Below are positions 1 through 7,811 of a stretch of DNA of 64,000 bases, piece by piece. The translations under genes were made by a program, and so were the position numbers. This DNA comes from PALSA-1335 sp965231025 (GTDB taxonomy: Bacteria > Patescibacteriota > Gracilibacteria > UBA1369). A model generated the notes under the pieces. It did not search any database and was not told the origin of the DNA. It was given only the letters and a program-made list of their open reading frames with translations. Numbering within the stretch: position 1 is the stretch's first letter; each line of letters opens with the position of its first letter. Location: contig OZ246407.1 of the NCBI GenBank assembly GCA_965231025.1, positions 930,001 through 994,000 of the forward strand, in the 5' to 3' direction.

Positions 1-1
1 T

Positions 2-847
2 ATCATCCTGCCTTTTCTTCCAAACCAGAACTTCGACCACACCATTTTCGACTACCTTTTCCCCGGAGCGACGGTCCCTGAATCGTTCGACCATATCCAG
101 GTCCTGAACCCATACCGGATCTGGTTCCTGGTGGTCCTGGTTTCGGGCATCAGTTTCCTGGGGTATGTGCTCGTCAAGACCATTGGAAATAAAAAAGGAA
201 TCAGCATTGCCGGCCTCATCGGAGGACTGTATTCAAGTACCGCCACTTCCATTTCTCTGGCCCACAAAAGCAAGTCTCACCCGGAAATTACCTCCCCTTT
301 CATCACAGGAATCGTCCTGGCATGCGGAATCAGTTTTCTGCGGACATTCATTTTCATACGCGCACTGAATGAAGAACTGTTCACTAAAACATTCATCCCG
401 GTAGCCATGATGTTCGTCTATCTTATGGCGGTGGGACTCTTTATGCTTTTCAACAAGAAAAAGGAAAAACTCACCACGCAGACCGCGGAACTCAAAACGC
501 CTTTTGAACTGACGGAAGCCCTGAAACTTGGAGGGTTCATCACCGGAACATTGCTGTTGGCCAAAATCGTGCTTTCATACGCCAGCATCAATCTTTACTA
601 CTTTTTCGCTTCCATCATGGCGTTTTTCGCCATCGACGACCCGGTGATCATTTCCGCCGCGACCAGCGCGGGAAAACTCATCACCATGACCGAGGCCAAA
701 AACGTAGTCCTCCTGGTGCTGTTCCTCAACATGATCCAGAAAGTATTCATGGTTTACCTCTTCGGAAACCGCAAACTGTTCAAACCTTTGCTCAAAATTT
801 ACGGCGGACTTTTCCTTGTCAGTTTGATCGGTTTCATCTATTTTTAG
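2..847 (+). CDS. MgtC/SapB-DUF4010 family membrane protein (5' end missing)
   Basis: The reading frame is open to the left edge, so the gene starts outside the window; about 281 residues are visible. The visible part is a run of hydrophobic segments with the DUF4010 pattern: a Pro-Asn-Gln loop at the very start, then LVVLVSGISFLGYVLVK, then GGLYSSTATSISLAHKS, followed by four or five further membrane segments. In this family a MgtC-like N-terminal half precedes this region and would lie upstream. The substrate is not known; MgtC relatives affect magnesium and phosphate homeostasis. The gene ends 45 bp before the chosen start of the FtsQ-like gene, on the same strand. Confidence 0.75.
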   Translation: MILPFLPNQNFDHTIFDYLFPGATVPESFDHIQVLNPYRIWFLVVLVSGISFLGYVLVKTIGNKKGISIAGLIGGLYSSTATSISLAHKSKSHPEITSPFITGIVLACGISFLRTFIFIRALNEELFTKTFIPVAMMFVYLMAVGLFMLFNKKKEKLTTQTAELKTPFELTEALKLGGFITGTLLLAKIVLSYASINLYYFFASIMAFFAIDDPVIISAATSAGKLITMTEAKNVVLLVLFLNMIQKVFMVYLFGNRKLFKPLLKIYGGLFLVSLIGFIYF

Positions 848-892
848 GTGGCGTGCGCTGACGCTGCGAAGTGCACTATTTTAAGGCCCACC

Positions 893-1867
893 ATGGCGAT
901 TTTTTCGTTTTTAAGTAAAAGGAACCGGACGCACGGCACAAAGAAGAAGACGGCCCCTCCCTGGCGGGGTCCCGGAACGTTCAAAAAAAGCGGCACTTCC
1001 AGCAACATCGCCGAACTACGTTCACCGTACATGAAAAAACCGGTGATCACGGGGAAATTTTTCAAGCGCGGCAGACGGAAAAAGTCCCTGGTCATGCCCA
1101 CCATCCAGCCCAAAACGCTTTCAAAGGCGAAAGGGATACTTACACTCCTCGTCGCGCTGGCCGTCGCCGGAGGACTTGTTTACCTTGTCGGCTTCTCCGG
1201 TTTTTTTGACGTCAAAAGCTGGGAAATAACAGAAGACGGAAACAAAATCACCAATGACGAACCGCTCAACGACCTGATGAAAAAACAGAAATACAAAAAT
1301 CTCATTTTCATCGATGATAAGCAGATTACGACACAGATCAAAGCGCTCCACCCGGAAGTCAAAAAAGTGGTCGTCAAAAAGATCTTCCCCCAGAAAATCA
1401 AGGTTGAAATTGAAAAATATCCAATTGTTGCTAACATAGTGAATGTCGTGCAGGGCATCCAGAAAAAATTCCTGGTGGATACCCAGGGATTTCTGGCCGA
1501 CGAAAACATTGAAAACCCGGAACTTCCATTCATCAAAATCTTCACGAACGAGGTCTACACGGTTCGGACAACCGGCATAGAGGAGGATAAACTGGCGTAT
1601 ATCATGAACGCCATCAACCTCTTTCAGGAAAAATTCGCCATGAAGGTCATCAACGCGGAATACCACGTGCGCGAACGGGAAGTACATCTCCAGACTGAAA
1701 AAAACTTCATGGTCTGGATCGACATGGAAAAAGACCTGAACGAACAGATGGAAAAACTGAAAAAAGCGCTTCCTAAACTGAACATCTACAACACTCCCCT
1801 GGAATACATCGACCTCAGAATCGCAGGAACCGACAACCAAAAAGTCATCTTCAAGCGCCGCAAATAG
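893..1867 (+). CDS. ftsQ: FtsQ/DivIB-like cell division protein
   Basis: A 324-residue bitopic protein. Residues 1-80 form a basic cytoplasmic tail, a single membrane segment spans about 81-101, and a POTRA-like domain follows from about 105 to 180, beginning GFFDVKSWEITEDGNKI and continuing with the LHPEVKKVVVKKIFPQKIKV pattern typical of FtsQ. FtsQ links early and late division proteins through its extracytoplasmic part. A GTG at 848, immediately after the previous stop, would add 15 residues; the ATG at 893 is preferred because it opens a typical basic N-terminus. The next gene, sbp, is also a division-cluster gene, which supports the call. Confidence 0.75.
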   Translation: MAIFSFLSKRNRTHGTKKKTAPPWRGPGTFKKSGTSSNIAELRSPYMKKPVITGKFFKRGRRKKSLVMPTIQPKTLSKAKGILTLLVALAVAGGLVYLVGFSGFFDVKSWEITEDGNKITNDEPLNDLMKKQKYKNLIFIDDKQITTQIKALHPEVKKVVVKKIFPQKIKVEIEKYPIVANIVNVVQGIQKKFLVDTQGFLADENIENPELPFIKIFTNEVYTVRTTGIEEDKLAYIMNAINLFQEKFAMKVINAEYHVREREVHLQTEKNFMVWIDMEKDLNEQMEKLKKALPKLNIYNTPLEYIDLRIAGTDNQKVIFKRRK

Positions 1868-1872
1868 CCCCA

Positions 1873-1921
1873 CATTCTAAATTCTACATTCTAAACCCTA
1901 AATTCTAAACCCTACCCCCTA
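1873..1921 (+). repeat. Seven tandem heptads NNYYCTA before sbp
   Basis: Seven uninterrupted 7-bp units fill the ftsQ-sbp gap: cattcta, aattcta, cattcta, aacccta, aattcta, aacccta, ccccta with one extra c. The array ends 5 bp before the sbp start codon. The same words (aattcta, aacccta) recur before galU and jag. There is no Shine-Dalgarno sequence, so the array occupies the whole ribosome-entry region. Confidence 0.85.
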
Positions 1922-1926
1922 CTCAT

Positions 1927-2298
1927 ATGATCTGGGCAATCGTCGGCATCATCATCGGCATCATCCTGGGACTTGGCATCAACTTCCCGATTCCCCTGGA
2001 ACTCACCAAGTATTCCGCCGTGGTCATCATGGGCATTCTGGACTCGCTTTTCGGCGCCATCCGTGCGGAAATAACGAACGACCGGTTTGACGCGATCATT
2101 TTCATCACTGGACTCTTCTTTAACATCATTCTCTCCATCGCCATCACGCTGCTGGGCGACAAACTGGGCCTGGATCTCTACCTGGCGGCCACATTCGTCT
2201 TCACGTTCCGCATCTTCTCCAACATCGGTACGACCCGCCGCGCCGTTCTCCAAAGTTTGATCGAAAACAAGGAAAAAACGTCCACCCTTTCGACCTAA
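1927..2298 (+). CDS. sbp: Small basic protein Sbp (DUF1290), division-cluster membrane protein
   Basis: A 123-residue membrane protein with three or four hydrophobic segments and the DUF1290 pattern: an N-terminal Gly-rich helix, then YSAVVIMGILDSLFGAIRAE, then a helix with the FNIILS motif and a C-terminal LGLDLYLAATFVFTFRIFSN segment. Sbp genes sit beside ftsQ/divIB and ftsZ in many Gram-positive bacteria; the biochemical role is unknown but the genomic link to division is strong. Here it follows the FtsQ-like gene by 59 bp, and that gap consists of heptad repeats. Length matches the family (about 110-125 residues). Confidence 0.82.
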   Translation: MIWAIVGIIIGIILGLGINFPIPLELTKYSAVVIMGILDSLFGAIRAEITNDRFDAIIFITGLFFNIILSIAITLLGDKLGLDLYLAATFVFTFRIFSNIGTTRRAVLQSLIENKEKTSTLST

Positions 2299-2305
2299 AG
2301 TCGGG

Positions 2306-2334
2306 TTGAAGAAAAAGGCCAAATCTGGTATACT
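2306..2334 (+). promoter_or_regulatory. Promoter TTGAAG-N17-TATACT with extended -10
   Basis: TTGAAG at 2306-2311 and TATACT at 2329-2334 are 17 bp apart, with TGG just before the -10. Transcription would start near 2341, placing the ATG at 2390 about 49 nt downstream. This excludes the TTG at 2306 as a start codon, because it is the -35 box itself. Confidence 0.75.
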
Positions 2335-2389
2335 AAAGAAAAGCAAACAAAGCTCTCAAAAAAACACCAAATCTTTAAAAAGAAACAAA

Positions 2390-2962
2390 ATGTCACAAGC
2401 TTCAAAAATCGCCCTTCTTAAAGAAATGCTGGATTCCGCCGAATCCAACGTACGTTCGGCAAAACAGATCCTCAACGAAATGACCGGCGGATCCTCAAAA
2501 ACGCAATACACCGCCATGGCCGAAAAAGTCGGTTCCATGAGCAGCAACAACGAACGCCACGTCATCGAAGGTGTTTTCGACGGCCAGAATATGATCGGAC
2601 CGGACAAGAAAACCTATTCCGTTCCGGCCAACTATGCCAGCAAATCCAAACTCGTCCCCGGTGATATTCTCAAACTCACCATCATGGAGGACGGGTCTTT
2701 TGTGTATAAACAGATCGGCCCGGTGGAACGCAAAAAGATCATCGGCACGCTTACCTACGAAGACGGCCAGTACAAAGTGATCGCCAACGGCAAGGCCTAC
2801 AAAGTCCTCCTGGCGTCGGTAACGTACTTCCGCGCGGAGGTCGGCGACCGCATCACCATCATCATTCCCGAACTCGAAGACAGCGACTGGTCGGCCATCG
2901 AAAACGTCCTTCCCAAAAGCCTGGACGACGATGACAAAGACTTCGCCGACCTGGACATCTAA
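2390..2962 (+). CDS. Conserved unknown with two related beta-rich segments and acidic tail
   Basis: I do not recognise a named family. The 190-residue protein starts with a helical region (about 1-40, KIALLKEMLDSAESN), then has two similar segments of roughly 45 residues each: one ending KSKLVPGDILKLTI and one ending FRAEVGDRITIIIPE. Each has a YxV core followed by a V-x-G-D turn, suggesting a duplicated small beta-barrel half. The last 15 residues are strongly acidic (LDDDDKDFADLDI). No signal peptide or membrane segment is visible, so it should be cytoplasmic. The start was moved from the TTG at 2306 to the ATG at 2390 because a strong promoter overlaps the longer frame. pilT follows after 47 bp. 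Confidence 0.7.
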   Translation: MSQASKIALLKEMLDSAESNVRSAKQILNEMTGGSSKTQYTAMAEKVGSMSSNNERHVIEGVFDGQNMIGPDKKTYSVPANYASKSKLVPGDILKLTIMEDGSFVYKQIGPVERKKIIGTLTYEDGQYKVIANGKAYKVLLASVTYFRAEVGDRITIIIPELEDSDWSAIENVLPKSLDDDDKDFADLDI

Positions 2963-3009
2963 AACCGGCGATGTGGTAAAAACCAAAACTAAAAACTAAA
3001 ACTAAAACT

Positions 3010-4056
3010 ATGGCAGTACAACTTGAAAAAATATTCAGGACGGCCGTCCAGTACAAGGCTTCCGATATTTACATCACCACAGGTTCAAAACCGGTGCTCC
3101 GCATCAACGGAGACATCGTTTTGATCGAAGAACATCCGGTTCTCACCAAAAAAATGGCCGAGGACTATCTTCTGGAACTCATGACCGACGAACAGAAGAA
3201 GTTTTTCGCGACAAACCTCGACCTGGATTTCTCCATCGATATCGAAAGCATCGCCCGCTTCCGCGTGAACATGTTTGTTCAGCGCAAAGGTATGGGCGCC
3301 GCTTTCCGTCTGATTCCGGAAGTCGTGTACAGCCTCGACGAACTCGGGCTCCCGGAACAGCTCAAGAAGATTACCAAATTCAGCAACGGAATCATTATTG
3401 TCACGGGACCCACCGGTTCGGGCAAATCGACCACCATGGCGGCGGTACTCAACGAAATCAACAATACCGATGCCATGCACGTCATCACGGTCGAAGACCC
3501 GATCGAATTTGTGCATGAAAACAAAAAATGCATCTTTGAACAGCGCGAAGTCAAAAGCCACACCAAGAGCTTCCACAACGCGCTCCGATCGGTTCTGCGC
3601 GAAGATCCCGACGTCGTCTACATCGGTGAAATGCGCGATCTTGAAACCATCGCGTTGGCCATCACCGCCGCCGAAACGGGCCAGCTGGTGCTCGCGACCC
3701 TGCATACCAGTGGAGCCGCAAAATCCGTCGACCGTATCATCGACGCCTTTCCGTTTGAACAGCAAAACCAGATCCGCGCCCAGCTTTCCGAAAGTCTCCG
3801 GGCCGTGGTATGGCAGAACCTGCTCAAAACCAAAGACGGAAAAGGACGAATCGCCGCACTGGAAATCATGTTCAACAACACCGCCATCGCCAACATGATC
3901 CGCAAATCCAAGACCCACCAGATCGACTCCGCCATTGAAACGGGCTTTAAGGAAGGGATGCAGACCATGAAAAAGTCCGTCACCGACCTTCTGGAAGCCG
4001 ACCTCATCACCGAAGAAGAAGCCCTCAAGAACGTTCCCGTCGAATTCGAGGCGTAG
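3010..4056 (+). CDS. pilT: PilT twitching-motility retraction ATPase
   Basis: A 348-residue hexameric secretion ATPase that depolymerises type IV pili at the cytoplasmic membrane. Visible motifs: Walker A GPTGSGKST at residues 133-141, Asp box TVEDPIEFVH, Walker B region LREDPDVVYIGEMRD, His box ATLHTSGAAKSVDR, and AIANMIRKSK near the C-terminus, the equivalent of the AIRNLIRE motif that separates PilT from PilB. Length matches PilT (about 345 residues). The assembly ATPase PilB is not in this window, but the pilN-pilO-pilC operon lies 6 kb downstream. The start codon follows a run of ctaaaa units rather than a Shine-Dalgarno sequence. Confidence 0.95.
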   Translation: MAVQLEKIFRTAVQYKASDIYITTGSKPVLRINGDIVLIEEHPVLTKKMAEDYLLELMTDEQKKFFATNLDLDFSIDIESIARFRVNMFVQRKGMGAAFRLIPEVVYSLDELGLPEQLKKITKFSNGIIIVTGPTGSGKSTTMAAVLNEINNTDAMHVITVEDPIEFVHENKKCIFEQREVKSHTKSFHNALRSVLREDPDVVYIGEMRDLETIALAITAAETGQLVLATLHTSGAAKSVDRIIDAFPFEQQNQIRAQLSESLRAVVWQNLLKTKDGKGRIAALEIMFNNTAIANMIRKSKTHQIDSAIETGFKEGMQTMKKSVTDLLEADLITEEEALKNVPVEFEA

Positions 4057-4078
4057 AAATTCCCGCAAATCTCAAACA

Positions 4079-4104
4079 AAAGTACGTCCTATGCGCCGTA
4101 CTTT
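4079..4104. terminator. Bidirectional terminator between pilT and rlmI
   Basis: An 8-bp stem (aaagtacg / cgtacttt) encloses a 10-nt loop and is followed by a T-run on the plus strand and preceded by an A-run, which serves the minus strand. It sits between two convergent genes and overlaps the last codons of rlmI. Confidence 0.75.
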
Positions 4105-5291
4105 TTTGTTGAACATATAAAAAACTTCAGGTACTCCCCTTCCGGAAAATTAATGTTCAGCGGGTGATCATGCGGCTGGCTTTTCTGTTCCAGAACGACC
4201 AATTCCCGGTGGCACTGAAGGGCGGCTTTGAATAAAATCGTCCGGAAAAGTTCCTGGGAAACGTGGGAAGAACAGGAAGAAGTCACCAAAATACCATCAT
4301 CGCTCAAAAGTTCCAACGCCTTGTGGTTGAGCTTTATGTAGGCATTCGCCCCATGATTGAGACTCTCCTTGTTCTTCACGAACGCAGGAGGATCAACGAC
4401 AACCACATCATATCGTTCCTTATTCTTGGCTTGTTCATCAAGAAAATCAAAAACATCCTTCGTCTCAAAAACATGTTTGGACGGGTCAAAACCGTTCAAC
4501 GAAAAATTTTCGCGGGCAAGCTCCAGTGCCGGTCCGGAAATATCGACACTCGTCACTTTCTTTGCGCCACCGGCCAAAGCAGAAACGGAAAACCCGCCAG
4601 AATAGGAAAAAAGATTCAGAACATTTTTCTTCGGCACATACTTGCGCAAAGCCAGACGGTTTTCCCTCTGATCAAGGAAAAAACCGGTCTTCTGCCCGGC
4701 CTTGAGATCGATGAGGAACTTCAGCCCGTGCTCGGTAATTTCGTACGCCGGAGGCGGTTCCTGCCCATACAAAACCCCCACGGGCATGGTAAAAAGCCCA
4801 TCCTTTTTCCGGACCTCCACATCACTTCGCTCATAAATTCCTTTTGGCTTCAAAACCTTCACCAAAGCATCCACAACCGTGGAACGCAGACGATCCATCC
4901 CAAGGGTATGAATCTGGACAACAACAAAATCTCCGTAAACATCGACGATCAAGCCCGGAAGGCCGTCACTCTCGCTGAATGCCAGGCGAAAGGCATTCGT
5001 TGTGGATAAATCCAAAAAACGCTTCCTAAAAGCCAGATTTTCCTGGAATTTTTCACTGAAAAACTTCACGTCAATCACCCGTTTTTCAAAAGCCAGAAAG
5101 CGAAGCGCAATCTGGGAACGGACGTTGTAATACGCGGTTCCGACACACTTTCCGGAAAAATCCTCGACCAGGACAAGAGCCCCGTTTTCAATCCCTTTCG
5201 GGACATGCTGGATCGCCCGGGAAAACACCCAGGGATGGCGGAAATGCAAAGATTTTTCTCTGCCGGAATGGAGCTGAATTCGTGGATACAC
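4089..5291 (-). CDS. rlmI: RlmI-type 23S rRNA (cytosine-5) methyltransferase
   Basis: A 400-residue class I SAM-dependent methyltransferase. The N-terminal 80 residues form a PUA-like RNA-binding domain (HSGREKSLHFRHPWVFSRAI), the middle has the family segment FSESDGLPGLIVDVYGDFVV, and the catalytic domain has FSYSGGFSVSALAGGAKKV (SAM site), a TSVD acidic loop and the VDPPAF motif IV. The pattern matches RlmI/YccW, which methylates C1962 in E. coli 23S rRNA; the precise site here is inferred. Start codon is GTG. The gene is convergent with pilT across a shared terminator, and tRNA-Ala lies 28 bp upstream on the same strand. Confidence 0.88.
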   Translation of the reverse strand: MYPRIQLHSGREKSLHFRHPWVFSRAIQHVPKGIENGALVLVEDFSGKCVGTAYYNVRSQIALRFLAFEKRVIDVKFFSEKFQENLAFRKRFLDLSTTNAFRLAFSESDGLPGLIVDVYGDFVVVQIHTLGMDRLRSTVVDALVKVLKPKGIYERSDVEVRKKDGLFTMPVGVLYGQEPPPAYEITEHGLKFLIDLKAGQKTGFFLDQRENRLALRKYVPKKNVLNLFSYSGGFSVSALAGGAKKVTSVDISGPALELARENFSLNGFDPSKHVFETKDVFDFLDEQAKNKERYDVVVVDPPAFVKNKESLNHGANAYIKLNHKALELLSDDGILVTSSCSSHVSQELFRTILFKAALQCHRELVVLEQKSQPHDHPLNINFPEGEYLKFFICSTKKYGA

Positions 5292-5318
5292 AGCAAAAGG
5301 TGTGTTATTCGTGCGAAA

Positions 5319-5395
5319 TGGTGGACCTTAGGGGACTTGAACCCCTGGCCTCTTCCATGCCATGGAAGCGCTCTAGCCAACTGAGCTAAAGGCCC
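5319..5395 (-). tRNA. tRNA-Ala (GGC)
   Basis: On the minus strand the acceptor stem GGGCCTT pairs with AAGGTCC and contains the G3:U70 wobble pair that AlaRS recognises. The D-arm (AGCTCAGTTGGCTAGAGC), the anticodon stem CTTCC/GGAAG with loop ATGGCAT (anticodon GGC) and the T-arm (AGGGG TTCAAGT CCCCT) are all present. The discriminator is A and the CCA end is encoded. Confidence 0.96.
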
Positions 5396-5502
5396 GAGAA
5401 ATACACGAAAGTGTAACGGAGGGCTTTTAGCTTGCGCTAAAGGCCCCAAAACAGCCAACAGTCTAGCCAAACTTTGGCAATTTCACAAGCCCAGGTTCGT
5501 CA

Positions 5503-5531
5503 TTGTCAAAAAAGCCAAAAAGTGATAAAAT
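5503..5531 (+). promoter_or_regulatory. Promoter of the VirB2-like pilin cluster
   Basis: TTGTCA at 5503-5508 and TAAAAT at 5526-5531 are separated by 17 bp. The predicted transcription start is about 5538, some 19 nt before the first pilin-like gene. The five following genes have gaps of 1-4 bp or overlaps and probably share this promoter. Confidence 0.7.
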
Positions 5532-5556
5532 ACTAAGAAAGAAATAAAAACCAACT

Positions 5557-6024
5557 ATGCGCATCCAAACGATGAAAAACATCTCCTGGGGAACATTGAT
5601 TCTGCAAACATTGCTGAGCATTGCGCTCGCACTGGGAATCCACGGAGCAGTATTGGCCGAAGATCCGGCACCGCCGGCCTCAGGATCGTCAACCACAGCC
5701 AACACGGATACGTTCAGCGTCGGCAAGTACCTCAAAGCACCGGATCAGGGGCAGAAATATTTTGAAGGAACGAACAAAGGGAACCCCATCGCGAGCTTTA
5801 TCATTCAGGCCATCAATTTCCTCATCCTCCTGATCGGTTCGGTCAGTTTTGTCGCCATCGTCATCGGTGGTTTCACCCTCATGACATCCCACGGAAACGA
5901 AAACCAGTTAACCAAGGGAAAGGACATTATCACCTACGCCATCATCGGACTGGTCATCACGCTCACCGCATATTATATCGTCGCCTTTGTTCAAAGCACT
6001 TTCTATGAATTACCTGCAAAATAA
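5557..6024 (+). CDS. VirB2/TrbC-like pilin family protein 1
   Basis: A 155-residue secreted membrane protein: signal peptide about residues 8-35 (ending GAVLA), a polar stretch, then two membrane helices (about 80-105 and 125-147) separated by a short charged loop, HGNENQLTKGKDIITYAIIGL. This loop, G-N-E-x-x-x-x-K-G-K followed by a second helix starting AIIGL, is the hallmark shared with the next four genes and with the T4SS_pilin/TrbC-like families common in Candidate Phyla Radiation genomes. A role as a secretion-system or surface pilin is inferred from the fold; no VirB ATPase genes are in the window. Confidence 0.7.
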   Translation: MRIQTMKNISWGTLILQTLLSIALALGIHGAVLAEDPAPPASGSSTTANTDTFSVGKYLKAPDQGQKYFEGTNKGNPIASFIIQAINFLILLIGSVSFVAIVIGGFTLMTSHGNENQLTKGKDIITYAIIGLVITLTAYYIVAFVQSTFYELPAK

Positions 6025-6607
6025 ACTCGCCAAAAAAATACCGTACACCATTCTGTGCGCAATGATGTTGCTCCAGTTGGTAGTGTTGAACATTCCCACG
6101 GCACTGGCGGCGGAATTAAGTTGCGAGGACTCAAAGGATCCCGCAAAAAACAAAGGGTACGTGGTAACCACCCTCGAAGAACAGATCGGTGAACCAAAAT
6201 CCGACTCGGGGGAAAGCGTCATCAACTGTTTCCGCGAAACAAAATGCACGACCGTGACGGACGACAAAGGAACCAAGTCCCAGGAATGCAAATCGGAAGT
6301 AAAGACAAGCTGCTCCATAAGCGCGGACACGCAGTGCAAACGCATCCAGATCATTTTTGCCAAATCCGGCGCGGGCCTCCTGTATTCATACATCCAGCGC
6401 ATCTACGTCTGGGCGGCCAGCACCATCGGCATCGTCGCCGTATTCTTCATCGTGCTGGGAGGTATTGAAATGTCCACGGCCCAGGCCGATTCAGGAAAGA
6501 TCGAAAAAGCCAAGGAACGCATTATGCAATCCCTGGGAGGTCTGGTCATCCTGTTCCTCTCCGCACTGATCCTCTACACCATCAATCCGAACTTTTTCAC
6601 GCAATAA
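6005..6607 (+). CDS. VirB2-like pilin family protein 2 with Cys-rich ectodomain
   Basis: A 200-residue protein with an N-terminal signal segment ending TALA at about residue 34, an 85-residue extracytoplasmic insert with six cysteines (SCEDS, NCFRETKC, QECKSE, TSCSIS, TQCKR), and the two-helix pilin-like module at the C-terminus with loop AQADSGKIEKAKERIMQSLGG. The insert is unique within the five-gene cluster. The ATG at 6005 lies within the last codons of the preceding gene; the longer TTG start at 5987 would put six extra residues before the signal peptide and is less likely. Six cysteines could form three disulfide bonds outside the membrane. Confidence 0.65.
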   Translation: MNYLQNKLAKKIPYTILCAMMLLQLVVLNIPTALAAELSCEDSKDPAKNKGYVVTTLEEQIGEPKSDSGESVINCFRETKCTTVTDDKGTKSQECKSEVKTSCSISADTQCKRIQIIFAKSGAGLLYSYIQRIYVWAASTIGIVAVFFIVLGGIEMSTAQADSGKIEKAKERIMQSLGGLVILFLSALILYTINPNFFTQ

Positions 6608-6609
6608 CC

Positions 6610-7005
6610 ATGAATAAAATCGTGGGCACCATCCTGGGAATCCTGCTTCTGTCGTCATTCATGGCCGGTACCGCACTGGCTGCCGATACGCTGACCCTGA
6701 CGAAACCGCCGATCATCCCGACCGGAGCAAGTTCCGATCTCAAGATCCCCGGCGCAGGAAAAGACAGCGCGTCGGTCTTACAGGGCAGCGTCCTGCCGAC
6801 CTTCACCAACACCGTCATCGGACTCACCGGGGGGTTGTCACTCCTGTTCGTTATTATTTCAGGCATCCAGATCCTGACCGCATATGGCAACGAAGAAGCT
6901 GTCGGAAAAGGAAAAAAGACACTGACGTTCGCCCTGATAGGACTGGTTATCTCACTACTGTCCTACGCGATCGTCCAGATTATCGTATCGATAAAAATCA
7001 AATAA
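6610..7005 (+). CDS. VirB2/TrbC-like pilin family protein 3
   Basis: A 131-residue member of the tandem family. Signal peptide residues 1-24 (ending TALAA), a 40-residue polar part, then two helices around the loop AYGNEEAVGKGKKTLTFALIGL. The G-N-E...G-K-G-K-K spacing is the same as in protein 1. The start codon is 2 bp after the previous stop, so translation is probably coupled. The mature protein would be about 105 residues, the size of VirB2-type pilins before any further trimming. Confidence 0.7.
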   Translation: MNKIVGTILGILLLSSFMAGTALAADTLTLTKPPIIPTGASSDLKIPGAGKDSASVLQGSVLPTFTNTVIGLTGGLSLLFVIISGIQILTAYGNEEAVGKGKKTLTFALIGLVISLLSYAIVQIIVSIKIK

Positions 7006-7006
7006 C

Positions 7007-7423
7007 ATGAAAAAACACAACATACCAACAATCATTCTTACCATCTTCACGGCATTCGCCACCCTTATGGGCATGGCGGCTCCGGCACTGGCGGTAACCA
7101 CGGAAGATCTCCTCCGGCCTTTTAAATACACCAGCGGGGCCCCGGCCGATTCAAAAATCAACATCGTCGCCAAAATTTCGGAACAGACACAGGGCGACTG
7201 GCCGACGATCCTGGGAGCGGTCATCCGGTTCATTTTGGCCATCACCGGGGCACTGGCGTTCACTTCTTTCACCTATGCCGGAGTACTCATGGTGTCCGCA
7301 CGCGGAAATGAAGAACAGATAAAAAAAGGAAAAGACATGCTGCTCTGGTCACTTATCGCGCTGACTATCATCGCCACTTCGTACGCGCTTGTCCTGGGCG
7401 TTTCTCAACTCAAATTCGGATAA
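7007..7423 (+). CDS. VirB2/TrbC-like pilin family protein 4
   Basis: A 138-residue member of the tandem family: signal peptide residues 1-30 ending PALAV, then two helices with the loop ARGNEEQIKKGKDMLLWSLIAL. It begins 1 bp after the previous stop. Sequence outside the loop and helices has diverged strongly from its neighbours, so the duplications are old or the ectodomains evolve fast. Confidence 0.7.
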   Translation: MKKHNIPTIILTIFTAFATLMGMAAPALAVTTEDLLRPFKYTSGAPADSKINIVAKISEQTQGDWPTILGAVIRFILAITGALAFTSFTYAGVLMVSARGNEEQIKKGKDMLLWSLIALTIIATSYALVLGVSQLKFG

Positions 7424-7427
7424 ACCT

Positions 7428-7811
7428 ATGAAAAAACTCATCACCACCATTCTGTTTCTATTCGCGATCATGTCGGTAACCATACCGTCGGCTATTGCCG
7501 CCGTGCAAATCGATCCGCAACTGCATCCCGAATATGCCCCGGTCGTGGTGATTACGGGAGGGAACGAAGCGGACTACGGAAACTACTTCCTCCAGCTCAT
7601 CGCGGGAGGGCTGCTGTATCTGGCCGCCCCAACGGCGGTGCTTATCATAGCCGTATCAGGTTTACGATACGCAACGTCGCACGGTGACGAAAACTCCATG
7701 GAAGGCGCAAAAAAAACGCTCATGTGGGCGATCATCGGGCTGGTCGTGGTCATAGGCGCCTGGGCCATCGTCCGCATCATCATCGATACGATCGTCACCA
7801 AGATCGGCTAA
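7428..7811 (+). CDS. VirB2/TrbC-like pilin family protein 5
   Basis: A 127-residue last member of the cluster. Signal peptide residues 1-24 (ending AIAAV), then two helices with the loop SHGDENSMEGAKKTLMWAIIGL, in which the K-G-K of the paralogues is replaced by E-G-A-K-K. The ATG at 7428 is chosen over an upstream start at 7389, which overlaps the preceding gene and would bury the signal peptide. The stop codon overlaps that of the convergent metG by 3 bp. Confidence 0.7.
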   Translation: MKKLITTILFLFAIMSVTIPSAIAAVQIDPQLHPEYAPVVVITGGNEADYGNYFLQLIAGGLLYLAAPTAVLIIAVSGLRYATSHGDENSMEGAKKTLMWAIIGLVVVIGAWAIVRIIIDTIVTKIG

